Part shown: piece by piece, positions 38,058-46,616 of the stretch
Layout of the letters: every line of letters starts with the position of its first letter
How positions within the stretch are numbered: position 1 is the stretch's first letter
Source of the DNA: Campylobacter hepaticus
GTDB lineage: Bacteria; Campylobacterota; Campylobacteria; Campylobacterales; Campylobacteraceae
Direction of reading: 5' to 3'
Assembly (NCBI RefSeq): GCF_001687475.2
Contig: NZ_CP031611.1
Span: 1,426,001-1,490,000, forward strand
Length of the DNA stretch: 64,000 nt
Translations under genes and position numbers: made by a program
The notes under the pieces: generated by a model
What the model saw: the letters and a program-made list of their open reading frames with translations, nothing else
Told to the model about the DNA's origin: nothing
Databases searched by the model: none

Positions 38058-38480
38058 ATGTTAAAAATTCTTAAATATTCCATTTCTCACTTTTTTGAGC
38101 ACATATTAAAACTTCATATTCAAGCAGCTCAAGATATTAGCGGTGAGTTTTATGGGGCAAGCATTCCTATTATAGGAAAAAATGAAGGAGAGTATAATTT
38201 TTATTTGTTTTTTCCAAAGGAATTTTTACAAAAAATTGCCGATATTTTAATTCATGGGGAAAAATTTAAAGAAGATGATTGGTGTGATTTAATTAAAGAG
38301 TGTGCTAATCAGATTATAGGTTATGCTAAGAATTTATTAAATGATGCTAAGGAAGATATTGAATATAAATTAGGAATTCCTGAATATTTAGGAAAGATTG
38401 ATTTTTCTAAGATAGTTTTAGATGAGTCTTTAACTTATAAATTTGAAAATTCTTATTTTAGGATAGGATATTGTAAATAA
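38058..38480 (+). CDS. CheX/CheC-like chemotaxis phosphatase domain protein
   Basis: 140 residues from ATG 38058, which has AAAGGTGA upstream; the frame is open further to a TTG at 38028 but that start has no ribosome site. The segment DLIKECANQIIGYAKNLL (E81, N84, G88) fits the CheC/CheX/FliY active-site pattern E-x2-N-x3-G, and its continuation (GYAKNLL) is closest to CheX, which dephosphorylates CheY-P. The stop overlaps the fliN ATG by one base. Family assignment rests on this motif and the neighbour; function is inferred. Confidence 0.6.
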   Translation: MLKILKYSISHFFEHILKLHIQAAQDISGEFYGASIPIIGKNEGEYNFYLFFPKEFLQKIADILIHGEKFKEDDWCDLIKECANQIIGYAKNLLNDAKEDIEYKLGIPEYLGKIDFSKIVLDESLTYKFENSYFRIGYCK

Positions 38481-38785
38481 TGAATGATAATATAATTTAT
38501 GATCATCATGGGCTCTTGCAATCTTATGAAGATATTTTAGACATTACAGTAGATTTTGTAAGTGAACTTGGAACTACAAATATGAGTGTTGCTGAGCTTT
38601 TAAAACTTGAAGTGGGTTCTGTTATAGATCTTGAAAAGCCTGCTGGAGAAAGCGTGGAGCTTTATATTAATAAAAGAATTTTTGGAAAAGGCGAAGTTAT
38701 GGTTTATGAAAAAAATCTTGCTATAAGAATTAATGAAATTTTAGATTCTAAAACTGTGCTTCAATATTTTAAAAAAGAAATTTAA
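38480..38785 (+). CDS. fliN: Flagellar motor switch protein FliN
   Basis: C-ring component, 101 residues, essentially one SpoA (surface presentation) domain: DITVDFVSELGTTNMSVAEL, LKLEVGSVIDLEKPAGESV, and LYINKRIFGKGEVMVYEKNLAIRI. It joins FliM/FliG in torque generation and docks the export ATPase complex through FliH. It overlaps the CheX-like gene before it and the FliO-like gene after it by one base each (TAATG), so the three are co-translated. Confidence 0.95.
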   Translation: MNDNIIYDHHGLLQSYEDILDITVDFVSELGTTNMSVAELLKLEVGSVIDLEKPAGESVELYINKRIFGKGEVMVYEKNLAIRINEILDSKTVLQYFKKEI

Positions 38786-39579
38786 TGAGATTATTGGTAT
38801 TGTTTTTATGCATTTTACCTTTATATAGTGTTGAATTAGTAAGCTATAATATTTATGATAGAAATGATAGAGTCGATTTGATGCTTTCTTTTGATGGTGT
38901 TTATAATGGTAAAATTTCTCAAAAAAAAGAAAACAATTTTATACTTTTAACTTTTAGTGATTTAAAATACTTAAAAGATGAATTTAAAGAACTTCATTCA
39001 AGGCTTGTCGATAAAGTTAAGATTGATTCTAAAAATAATAATACTTATATTATGTTACAAAGTAAACAAAATATTAATATTGAATCAAGTTTTATTAATG
39101 ATAAATTTGGTATAAGAATTAGAATAACAGGACAAGAAAAAACAGATGCAACAAATTTAACCCCTATTATGAATTTAGATCATGAAATACCTAAGACAAA
39201 AAATACAAGTTTGCAAGGATATGATTATACAAATTATATTTTAGTTATATCTGTTTTATTAATTTTATGTATAGCACTTTGGCGGTTTAAAAGAACTATA
39301 GCTTATAAACATAATACCGGTTTTAAAAATTTTAATATAATTTTCCAAAGATTTTTAGATAAAAATAATCAATTTATAGTATTTATTTATGATAATAAAC
39401 GTTATGTGATGGTTGTAGGTAGTTCTAATGTACTTTTAGAAAGTGATGAAATTTCAAAAGATCAAATAGAAAATTATTTTACAAAAAAGAAGGAAGTAAA
39501 TTTTGATTCTTTTTTTGAGGAAAATAAAAAAAGAATCAAAAATCTTACAGAACAATATCAAAAAAACAAAGAATCTTAA
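38785..39579 (+). CDS. fliO: FliO-like flagellar export protein with periplasmic domain
   Basis: 264 residues: signal-like N-terminus (LLVLFLCILPLYSVE), a periplasmic beta-rich domain of about 120 residues, one membrane helix (about 149-166, ILVISVLLILCIALW), then a short cytoplasmic domain. The segment IIFQRFLDKNNQFIVFIYDNKRYVMVVGSSNVLLES has the spacing of the FliO core (a regulatory strand, a Gly/aromatic turn, then LL). Epsilonproteobacterial FliO is known to carry a large N-terminal periplasmic region, and the gene follows fliN. Sequence evidence alone is moderate. Confidence 0.6.
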   Translation: MRLLVLFLCILPLYSVELVSYNIYDRNDRVDLMLSFDGVYNGKISQKKENNFILLTFSDLKYLKDEFKELHSRLVDKVKIDSKNNNTYIMLQSKQNINIESSFINDKFGIRIRITGQEKTDATNLTPIMNLDHEIPKTKNTSLQGYDYTNYILVISVLLILCIALWRFKRTIAYKHNTGFKNFNIIFQRFLDKNNQFIVFIYDNKRYVMVVGSSNVLLESDEISKDQIENYFTKKKEVNFDSFFEENKKRIKNLTEQYQKNKES

Positions 39580-41036
39580 GGTTTTTGATTGATTGCTAAA
39601 GCTATGGTGCTTGGCTTGATAATTTTTTTAAGTTCATCTTTTGCTAAGTTAAGAATTTTATTTTCTTGATATACATAAAGGGTATTTTTTTTAAAAAAAA
39701 AGTTTATTTGATCTTCATTTGTACTTAAAGTTTTAGCTAAGCATAAGATAAAATTAAGCCATGATATAATATGAGTATTTGGTAGAAGTTTCCTATAAGG
39801 TTCAAGATTGTAAGGATTGATTTTTTTACCATTAAGTTTGATAATAGTAGCTATTAAGATTTTTTCTTGATGAGAAAAGCCATAATTAAGTCCACCTAAT
39901 ACAAAATTAGCAGAATGTTCGTTTGCAAAATAAAAATTTAAATATTCTCCAATATGACATAATTTTGCAGCATTTAATAATATATATTTATAATATTCGT
40001 TGAGTTTATGGAGATTTTCTAAAGCTTTAAAGATTTTTAAAGCAAAATGTGGGGTTTGATTTTTTTGTTTTGATTGTAAGAATTTATCTTGTAAGCATTT
40101 TAAACTAGGATTGAAATTTGAAGGGAATATAGTTTTAGGACGTAATAGATCTTGCAAGTAAACTCCCTCTCTAATTCCTACCCCACTTGTAATAATTTGT
40201 TTGGCTTTAATTTTTTTTGCTATTTTTAAAAAAATAAAAATACCTTCTTTAATGGTATCAAAACGATCTTTTTTTATACCAAAATTGACTAAAGAATCTG
40301 CATTAGAATTCAAAATTTTTAAAATATGATTTTTTTCTTCATGCAACATATAACGAAAATCATGTAAATTTTTTAAAGGATAAGAATTTTTTTGCATGAT
40401 GGAATTAGAAATTGCCCTTAAGCTTCCTCCTATAGCAATGAGATTGTGATTGCAAAATTCTTCAGGAATTTGTTCTAAGATAGGTGCTATAAATTTATCT
40501 AGAGTACTTGTTTTTCCTGTATCGTAAAATAATTCTTTTAAGCGGACTGTGCCAATATCAAGGGAAATGCAAGAAATGATTTTGTTATTTTTAATTAAAC
40601 ATAATTCACTTGAGCCTCCACCAATATCTAGAGTGGTCCCATCTTTAAAAGGGCTTAATAAATTTAATGCAGCTAATCCTCCTAGATAACTTTCACTTTT
40701 TCCATCTATGCAGCGTATATTTAAAGATAATTTATCCTTAATTCTTTTAATGAAAGTTTTAGAATTTGGTGCATCTCTTAAAGCTGATGTGCCTACAATA
40801 AATATTTTTTTACATTTATGTTTTAAGGCGCGTTCTTTAAAAAAGGCTAAAGCATTTTCTGCTCTTTGCATGGCTTCTTCTTGAAGGATTTTTCCATTAT
40901 TATAGGCATTTTCTCCAAGTCTTACTTTGCGTTTATATTCACAAACTGTATAAAAACTATATCTTGAGGTTTTTTCAAAAATTACCATTCTAATAGAATT
41001 TGAGCCAAGATCAACAACAGCCGTTTTTTTTGCCAT
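39576..41036 (-). CDS. Ppx/GppA-family phosphatase
   Basis: 486 residues of the ASKHA fold: phosphate-1 loop VDLGSNSIRMVIFEK at the N-terminus, LDIGGGSSELCLI (about 140) as phosphate-2, and an HD-like helical C-terminal half. The family comprises exopolyphosphatases and guanosine pentaphosphate (pppGpp) phosphatases; Campylobacter has two paralogues with both activities reported, and I cannot tell which this is. It overlaps fdxB by one base. It converges with the FliO-like gene with a 4-base overlap. Confidence 0.88.
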   Translation of the reverse strand: MAKKTAVVDLGSNSIRMVIFEKTSRYSFYTVCEYKRKVRLGENAYNNGKILQEEAMQRAENALAFFKERALKHKCKKIFIVGTSALRDAPNSKTFIKRIKDKLSLNIRCIDGKSESYLGGLAALNLLSPFKDGTTLDIGGGSSELCLIKNNKIISCISLDIGTVRLKELFYDTGKTSTLDKFIAPILEQIPEEFCNHNLIAIGGSLRAISNSIMQKNSYPLKNLHDFRYMLHEEKNHILKILNSNADSLVNFGIKKDRFDTIKEGIFIFLKIAKKIKAKQIITSGVGIREGVYLQDLLRPKTIFPSNFNPSLKCLQDKFLQSKQKNQTPHFALKIFKALENLHKLNEYYKYILLNAAKLCHIGEYLNFYFANEHSANFVLGGLNYGFSHQEKILIATIIKLNGKKINPYNLEPYRKLLPNTHIISWLNFILCLAKTLSTNEDQINFFFKKNTLYVYQENKILNLAKDELKKIIKPSTIALAINQKP

Positions 41037-41281
41037 TAAAATTCTTTATTCTTGTGTTTAAGTTTTAATTCTTCTATAGTTTCTACATTATCAGGGTCAG
41101 GAATAATACATTCATAAGGGCAAGCTACGATACAAGCAGGTTCTGAAAAATCATTAACACATTCTGAACAAAGATCAGGATCTATGACATAAATAGGACT
41201 ATTTTCATAAATAGCTTCATCAGGGCATTCTTCTCTGCAAGCGTCACAACATACGCAATCTTTTGTAATTAAAAGAGACAT
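41036..41281 (-). CDS. fdxB: 2[4Fe-4S] ferredoxin
   Basis: 81-residue electron carrier with two cluster motifs: CVCCDACREECP and CSECVNDFSEPACIVACP, the second with an insertion. The frame is open to a GTG at 41287, but ATG 41281 has AAAGGTG at the right distance. It is immediately followed by ppx/gppA on the same strand. The redox partner is not evident from the neighbours. Confidence 0.9.
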   Translation of the reverse strand: MSLLITKDCVCCDACREECPDEAIYENSPIYVIDPDLCSECVNDFSEPACIVACPYECIIPDPDNVETIEELKLKHKNKEF

Positions 41282-41359
41282 TATCACCTTTCAAAAAATT
41301 TAAAAAATATTTTACTTTATACAATAATTAAACTTAAAAAATATGAAAATAAGTGTAAA

Positions 41360-41384
41360 GATTTTGCACTATTAGTGCAAAATC
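41360..41384 (-). terminator. Terminator after cosR
   Basis: Perfect 11-bp stem GATTTTGCACT / AGTGCAAAATC with a 3-base loop, starting directly after the cosR stop codon on the minus strand. It separates cosR from fdxB. Confidence 0.75.
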
Positions 41385-42056
41385 CTAAGATTTTTTAGGA
41401 AAGCAAAAACGGTATCCTCTGCGACGTACTGTTTCTATAGTAGATATATTTAAAGGTTTATCCATTTTTTGGCGAATTTGATTGATAGCTACTTCAATAA
41501 CATTTGGGGTGACAAGTTCTGGTTCTTCCCAAATTGCGTCTAAAAGTTGTTCTTTGGAGACTATTTGATCTGAGTGTCTTGCTAAATGAGTTAAGACTTC
41601 AAATGGTTTTCCTTTAAGTTCAATATCTTGACCTTTGTAGGTAATTTTTTCCTCATCAGGATCGATTATTAAATCTTCAATTTTAATAACATTGGTCCCA
41701 CCAAGTCTTAAACGTGCTTCTATTCTTGCTAATAAAATATCAAAATCTAAAGGTTTTTTAACAAAATCATCAGCTCCGGCTTTTAAAGCTTTAATTTCTG
41801 TTTCTTTATCTGTTTTAGAAGACATAATCATAACCGAAGTTCTTGGAGATTTATGTTTAATGGTATTGACAAGCTCTAAACCGTCTCCATCAGGTAAAAT
41901 CCAATTTGCTAAAACTAAGTCATAATGTCTAATGCCAATAAAATATTCTCCATCTTTAAAATTTTCAGAAGAATCAGTTTGATAACCAAATTCATTAAGA
42001 TTATCTATAATTGTTTTATTTAAGCTAATCTCATCTTCTATAACTAAAATTCTCAT
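41385..42056 (-). CDS. cosR: Orphan OmpR-type response regulator CosR
   Basis: 223 residues: receiver domain (1-115) and winged-helix DNA-binding domain (about 128-220; EQLLDAIWEEPELVTPNVIEVAINQIRQKMD). The phospho-acceptor position is N51 (LVLANWILPDGDG), not Asp, while acidic E7-D8 and the Lys of KKP are kept. This is the known feature of CosR, an essential, phosphorylation-independent regulator of oxidative-stress genes and of cmeABC in C. jejuni. No histidine kinase is adjacent. Confidence 0.93.
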   Translation of the reverse strand: MRILVIEDEISLNKTIIDNLNEFGYQTDSSENFKDGEYFIGIRHYDLVLANWILPDGDGLELVNTIKHKSPRTSVMIMSSKTDKETEIKALKAGADDFVKKPLDFDILLARIEARLRLGGTNVIKIEDLIIDPDEEKITYKGQDIELKGKPFEVLTHLARHSDQIVSKEQLLDAIWEEPELVTPNVIEVAINQIRQKMDKPLNISTIETVRRRGYRFCFPKKS

Positions 42057-42133
42057 CGTAATATCCTTATTAAGAAAAATTTAAAAAATTATAACATAGC
42101 TTAAGTAAATGTTTAAATATCTTTAAAAAAAAA

Positions 42134-42451
42134 TTAATATTTTTTTTTCAACTTAACCCCAACTTTAGCATTTTTTATAATATTTGGTTTAAAAACTTCT
42201 ATGTTAAGATGAGTTAGATATAGAAAATCTTTTTTTAAATTTAAACTTATAAAATCAAGAGATTCTTCAAGAGTATAAAATTTTTCTTTTTTATAGTATG
42301 TTTTGATTTTGGTAATTATTTCAGAATAATTTAAAAATTCATCTGATTTAGCTTTAAGTTTAATGATAATTGTTTGCTTTTTTTTTCTTTCAAAATCTAA
42401 GATTCCAATAATACATTGAAAACGAAATTTTATTTTTATATGACTTTGCAT
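42134..42451 (-). CDS. folB: FolB-like dihydroneopterin aldolase
   Basis: 105 residues of the FolB/T-fold. The opening IKIKFRFQCIIGILDFERKKKQTIII corresponds to the family start (short strand, then the Glu-binding loop), with LEESLDFISLNL in the middle and VEVFKP-like KPNIIKNAKVGV at the end. It would make 6-hydroxymethyl-dihydropterin for folate. Recognition is mainly from context (the plsY neighbour, as in related genomes) and fold pattern. It overlaps plsY by 16 bases. Confidence 0.72.
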   Translation of the reverse strand: MQSHIKIKFRFQCIIGILDFERKKKQTIIIKLKAKSDEFLNYSEIITKIKTYYKKEKFYTLEESLDFISLNLKKDFLYLTHLNIEVFKPNIIKNAKVGVKLKKKY

Positions 42452-43044
42452 TCTTCTTTAAAAAGCAATCTTTTGATATTAGGTAAATGCTTATAAGTTA
42501 TAATAAAAGCAATAATAAAAATGGGCGCATGGGTATTAATTTCTAAATCATAATGAAATATAAAAGAGGTGCTAATAAAGGTTAGTAAAGCCATTAATGA
42601 AGCTAATGAAGATATTTTAAAAATTTTTCCTATGAGAAACCAAACTATAAATGCTATAAGTACTTCTAAAGGCAATAAGATTATCATAGCACCTGCTCCT
42701 GTTGCTATACCCTTGCCCCCTTCAAATGATAAGTAAATGGAAAAACAGTGTCCAAAAACAGCTAAAACTGCTACACTCCAAAGTAAACTTTGATCATAAT
42801 TAAGCCATTTTAAAATTAATAAAGGAATAGTAGCTTTTGAAAAATCTAAAATTACTGTAGCAATGGCAAGTTTTTTAGCCAATCTAGGATTTTTTTCTTT
42901 AATGACTCTTAAAACATTTGTAGCGCCTACACTATTTGATCCTTCGTTTTTTATATTTATTTGAGCAAAAGTTTTACTTAGAATAAGTCCAAAAGGAATT
43001 GAACTAAGAAGATATATAAAAGCATAAATTATTAGATTTTCCAT
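42436..43044 (-). CDS. plsY: Acyl-phosphate:glycerol-3-phosphate acyltransferase PlsY
   Basis: Membrane enzyme that puts the acyl group from acyl-phosphate (made by PlsX) on glycerol-3-phosphate. 202 residues, five or more helices. The three PlsY motifs are present: SIPFGLILSK, GSNSVGATNVLR (about 36-47) and HCFSIYLSFEGGKGIATGAG (about 103-122). Confidence 0.95.
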   Translation of the reverse strand: MENLIIYAFIYLLSSIPFGLILSKTFAQINIKNEGSNSVGATNVLRVIKEKNPRLAKKLAIATVILDFSKATIPLLILKWLNYDQSLLWSVAVLAVFGHCFSIYLSFEGGKGIATGAGAMIILLPLEVLIAFIVWFLIGKIFKISSLASLMALLTFISTSFIFHYDLEINTHAPIFIIAFIITYKHLPNIKRLLFKEECKVI

Positions 43045-43236
43045 AATACCCTTTTGTTAATTATTAATGAAATGATTATTTTCTTAAAAAGTATAAAATT
43101 ATAACTTTTAAAAATAAATAAACAAAAAATAAAGCCAATAATTTAAGATAAAAATAGTATGAATTTATTTTAAATATATTTTATTGTTATTTAAATATTA
43201 AATTGTTATTATTTTATTTTAATTAGGAGTTAATTA

Positions 43237-44262
43237 ATGAAAGTAAAATCATTATTTATTGCATCTTTAATAGTTTTTTCAACTTTAAATGCCACGAGTC
43301 TTATTGAAGAGGCTAAAAATTCAGGTCTTGTTCCTTTGCCTAAAGATCAAAAAGGAGTAGATGAAATTTTAAAACAAAATGGAGTTGAAGCTAGCGAGTT
43401 TACTCTTGAAAAGGCAGAGCTTGGAAAAAAACTTTATTTTGAGCCACGTCTTTCAAAAAGTGGTATTATTTCATGTAATACTTGTCATAATTTAGGTCTT
43501 GGTGGCACAGATGGCATTAGTGCTGCAGTAGGACATAAATGGGCAGTAAATCCTCATCATTTAAATTCTCCAACAGTTTATAATGCTGTTCTTAATAATA
43601 CTCAGTTTTGGGATGGACGTGCAAAAACTTTAGTTGATCAAGCTAAGGGTCCAATTCAAGCAGATGTTGAGATGGCAACTCCTTCTGATCTTGCAGTTGA
43701 AAAAATTGCATCTTTATCTGAATATGTCAGTGAATTTAAAAAAATTTATGGTAACAGCGGGGTTAATTTTGATAATATTGCTGATGCAATTGCAAATTTT
43801 GAAAGAACACTTATTACTCCATCGCGTTTTGATAAATTTTTAGAAGGAGATGAAAAAGCTTTGACTAAAGATGAGCAAAAAGGTTTAAAACTTTTTATTA
43901 AAAAAGGTTGTGTAGCTTGTCATAATGGTGTAAATTTGGGTGGCAATATGCAAGCGTTTGAAGTTGCTAACAAATATCAGTTTGCAAATTTAGGTGATTT
44001 TAAAGGTGATGTAAATGGCATGGTAAAAACTCCTACTTTAAGAAATATTGCTGAAACTGCACCATATTTTCATAATGGAGCTATTTGGAATTTAAAAGAC
44101 GCAATTAAAGAAATGGGAAGTGTTCAACTTGGTATTAAAATTTCTGATGAAGAAGCAAAAAGTATTGAAGCTTTCTTAAAATCTTTAACAGGAACAAAAC
44201 CTGTGATTGTTTATCCACAATTACCTATTTCAACACAAAAAACTCCTAAACCTCAATTATAA
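43237..44262 (+). CDS. Periplasmic dihaem cytochrome c peroxidase
   Basis: 341 residues with a signal peptide (KSLFIASLIVFSTLNA). Two haem-attachment sites: CNTCH at 80-84 and CVACH at 225-229. ELGKKLYFEPRLSKSG, FWDGRAKTLVDQAKGPI and MVKTPTLRNIAETAPYFHNG are CcpA/MauG-family signatures. It reduces periplasmic hydrogen peroxide with electrons from cytochrome c. An AGGAG site precedes the ATG and a long hairpin terminator follows, so it is probably monocistronic. Confidence 0.93.
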   Translation: MKVKSLFIASLIVFSTLNATSLIEEAKNSGLVPLPKDQKGVDEILKQNGVEASEFTLEKAELGKKLYFEPRLSKSGIISCNTCHNLGLGGTDGISAAVGHKWAVNPHHLNSPTVYNAVLNNTQFWDGRAKTLVDQAKGPIQADVEMATPSDLAVEKIASLSEYVSEFKKIYGNSGVNFDNIADAIANFERTLITPSRFDKFLEGDEKALTKDEQKGLKLFIKKGCVACHNGVNLGGNMQAFEVANKYQFANLGDFKGDVNGMVKTPTLRNIAETAPYFHNGAIWNLKDAIKEMGSVQLGIKISDEEAKSIEAFLKSLTGTKPVIVYPQLPISTQKTPKPQL

Positions 44263-44296
44263 ATTTAAACAAGCTTTAAAGAGCTTGTTTAAATTT
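44261..44296 (+). terminator. Terminator after the cytochrome c peroxidase gene
   Basis: Perfect 15-bp stem AAATTTAAACAAGCT / AGCTTGTTTAAATTT with a 6-base loop, overlapping the stop codon by two bases and followed by CTTTATTTTAC. The longest perfect hairpin I found in the window. Confidence 0.85.
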
Positions 44297-44313
44297 CTTT
44301 ATTTTACTCTTGT

Positions 44314-44319
44314 TATAAT
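44314..44319 (+). promoter_or_regulatory. Candidate extended -10 element for glmM
   Basis: TATAAT in CTTGTTATAATC, 30 bases before the glmM ATG and just after the preceding terminator, so glmM-lspA-hemJ starts a new transcript. Confidence 0.5.
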
Positions 44320-44348
44320 CATTTTATTTTTTGCTAGAAAGGTTTATA

Positions 44349-45686
44349 ATGAAACTTTTTGGAACTGATGGTGTGCGTGGTAAAGCAGGGGAATTTTTAG
44401 ATAGCTTTTTGGCTATGCGTTTAGCTATGGCTGCTGGTATTTATTTTAAAGATAAAAGTATTACAAATAATATTTTAGTAGGAAAGGATACAAGAAGAAG
44501 CGGTTATATGATAGAAAATGCTATAGTTTCAGGTTTGACTTCTATAGGATATAATGTTATACAAATAGGTCCTATGCCCACTCCAGCGATTGCATTTTTA
44601 ACTGAAGATATGCGTTGTGATGCAGGGATTATGATTTCAGCTTCTCATAATCCTTATTATGATAATGGTATTAAATTTTTTGATGGACATGGAAATAAAT
44701 TAAGTGAAGATATAGAAAAAAAAATAGAAGAAATTTATTTTGATGATAAGCTTATACAAAATTCTAAAGTTAAAATGGATGAAATAGGTCAGGCAAAAAG
44801 AATTGATGATGTTATAGGCAGATATATAGTGTCTATTAAAAATTCTTTTCCAAAAGATCTTACTTTAAAATCTTTACGTGTAGTTTTAGATGTAGCTAAT
44901 GGAGCAGCTTATAAAGTAGCGCCAACAGTTTTTAAAGAACTTGGGGCTGAGGTTATTGTTATTAATGATACACCTAATGGACTTAATATTAATAAAAATT
45001 GTGGAGCTTTACATCCTGCAAATTTGGCTACTGAAGTAAAGTATCTTCGTGCTGATGTCGGGTTTGCTTTTGATGGAGATGCTGATCGTTTAGTTGTTGT
45101 TGATGAAAAAGCACAAGTAGCTAATGGAGATAGTTTGCTTGGAGTATTAGCACTTTATCTTAAAGAGCAGGATAAATTAAAATCAGGTGTTGTGGCTACT
45201 ATAATGAGTAATGGAGCCTTAAAAGAGTTTTTAAATAAGCATAATATAGAACTTAATACTTGTAATGTAGGTGATAAATATGTACTTGAAAAATTAAAAG
45301 CCAATGGAGGTAATTTTGGTGGGGAACAAAGTGGGCATATTATTTTTAGTGATTATGCTAAAACAGGTGATGGACTTATAGCAGCTTTACAATTTAGTGC
45401 TTTAATGCTTTCTAAAAAGAAACCTGCAAGTTATATTTTGGGTCAACTTAAGCCTTATCCTCAACTTTTAACCAATCTTCAAATTGCAGAAAAGAAAGAT
45501 TTAGATAAGATTAAAGGGTTAAAAGAACTTAAGCAAAATTTAGAAAATAAAAATATTAATACTTTATTTCGTTATTCTGGAACAGAAAATTTAATTAGAC
45601 TTTTATTAGAGGCTAAAGATATTAGAATTTTAGAGAATGAAATGAAACATGTTGTGGAGTTTTTTAAGAAAGCCTTAAATGGTTAA
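44349..45686 (+). CDS. glmM: Phosphoglucosamine mutase
   Basis: Interconverts glucosamine-6-phosphate and glucosamine-1-phosphate for UDP-GlcNAc and hence peptidoglycan and LOS. 445 residues beginning [10 protein letters not shown]. Phosphoserine is S99 in [12 protein letters not shown]; the metal loop is DGDADR (about 240), with GEQSGH and the C-terminal [10 protein letters not shown] phosphate loop. ATG 44349 with AGAAAGG before it is preferred over an upstream in-frame TTG at 44331. It overlaps lspA by 8 bases. Confidence 0.96.
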   Translation: MKLFGTDGVRGKAGEFLDSFLAMRLAMAAGIYFKDKSITNNILVGKDTRRSGYMIENAIVSGLTSIGYNVIQIGPMPTPAIAFLTEDMRCDAGIMISASHNPYYDNGIKFFDGHGNKLSEDIEKKIEEIYFDDKLIQNSKVKMDEIGQAKRIDDVIGRYIVSIKNSFPKDLTLKSLRVVLDVANGAAYKVAPTVFKELGAEVIVINDTPNGLNINKNCGALHPANLATEVKYLRADVGFAFDGDADRLVVVDEKAQVANGDSLLGVLALYLKEQDKLKSGVVATIMSNGALKEFLNKHNIELNTCNVGDKYVLEKLKANGGNFGGEQSGHIIFSDYAKTGDGLIAALQFSALMLSKKKPASYILGQLKPYPQLLTNLQIAEKKDLDKIKGLKELKQNLENKNINTLFRYSGTENLIRLLLEAKDIRILENEMKHVVEFFKKALNG

Positions 45687-46152
45687 AAAATTTAAATTTA
45701 TTCTTTATTTTTGGGGTGCTTTTATTCTTGTTTTGATTTTGGATCAATGGGTAAAGTCTTTAACTTTATCAGGTCTTAGATGGCAAAGTGAATATTTTGA
45801 TTTAACCTATACTTTAAATACAGGTATAGCTTTTTCTATGTTAAGCTTTTTAGAACATTATCTTAAATATTTACATCTTATTTTAATTATTTCACTTTTT
45901 ATTTATCTTTTTTGGCAAAAAACTTTTTTAAGAACTCATAGTTTAGCTTTTGGTATGATGCTTGGCGCCGGTGTTTCAAATTTATTAGATCGCTTTATGT
46001 ATGGTGGAGTTGTGGATATGTTCTTTTGGCACAAATGGTTTAATTTTGCAATTTTTAATGTAGCAGATGTTATAATAAATCTTAGTGTTATTTTAATTTT
46101 AACACAAGAAATATTTATTAAAAAAAAGGAAAAGAATGACAGAATGGATTAA
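45679..46152 (+). CDS. lspA: Lipoprotein signal peptidase (signal peptidase II)
   Basis: Aspartyl membrane protease that removes signal peptides from prolipoproteins (several are in this window, including CmeA and CmeC). 157 residues, four helices. [12 protein letters not shown] near the start, [29 protein letters not shown] with one catalytic Asp, and [10 protein letters not shown] with the other. Overlaps glmM by 8 and hemJ by 17 bases. Confidence 0.95.
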   Translation: MVKKFKFILYFWGAFILVLILDQWVKSLTLSGLRWQSEYFDLTYTLNTGIAFSMLSFLEHYLKYLHLILIISLFIYLFWQKTFLRTHSLAFGMMLGAGVSNLLDRFMYGGVVDMFFWHKWFNFAIFNVADVIINLSVILILTQEIFIKKKEKNDRMD

Positions 46153-46585
46153 TGATTATTATTCTTGGATTAAATGGATACATTATTTAGCATTCGTTTC
46201 TTGGATGGCCGGGCTGTTTTATTTACCTCGACTTTTTGTCTATCATATAGAGCATAAGGATAATAGAGGTTTTGTTGAAGTTGTAAAAATTCAAGAGAGA
46301 AAGCTTTATTTTTATATACAAACTCCTGCTATGATTGCCACTTTAATTACAGGTAGTTTAATGCTTCATGCTAAGGAAGTATTGATGGTTGGAGCAGGTT
46401 TTATGCATGCAAAGTTAACTTGTGTAGCTCTTTTAATAATTTATCATATTCATAATTATTATTGTTTAAAAGCTTTAGCAAATAATACATTTAAGAAAAG
46501 TGGAAGATATTTTAGAATATATAATGAATTTCCTACAATCATGTTTATGATTATTGCTTTTATGATGGTATTGCGTCCGTTTTGA
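46136..46585 (+). CDS. hemJ: HemJ-like protoporphyrinogen oxidase (UPF0093)
   Basis: 149 residues with four membrane helices. WIKWIHYLAFVSWMAGLFYLPRLFVYHIEH is the HemJ signature including the conserved His; AKLTCVALLIIYHIHNYY and the final MMVLRPF fit too. It oxidises protoporphyrinogen IX in haem synthesis. A radical-SAM HemN-like gene converges from the other side, though it is not necessarily functionally linked. It begins 17 bases inside lspA. Confidence 0.85.
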   Translation: MTEWINDYYSWIKWIHYLAFVSWMAGLFYLPRLFVYHIEHKDNRGFVEVVKIQERKLYFYIQTPAMIATLITGSLMLHAKEVLMVGAGFMHAKLTCVALLIIYHIHNYYCLKALANNTFKKSGRYFRIYNEFPTIMFMIIAFMMVLRPF

Positions 46586-46616
46586 TGGAGTTTGGCTTTT
46601 TAGGCTTTAAACTCCA
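46586..46616. terminator. Bidirectional hairpin between hemJ and the HemN-like gene
   Basis: Arms TGGAGTTT / AAACTCCA with a 15-base inner loop containing GGCTTTTTAGGCT. The right arm encodes the last residues (MEFKA) of the convergent minus-strand gene. It starts one base after the hemJ stop. Confidence 0.6.

Noticed and set aside
39557-39589. ATCAAAAA / TTTTTGAT pairing between the FliO-like gene and ppx/gppA as a terminator
   Set aside because: Mostly A-T pairs with an 18-base loop; too weak to list as a terminator.
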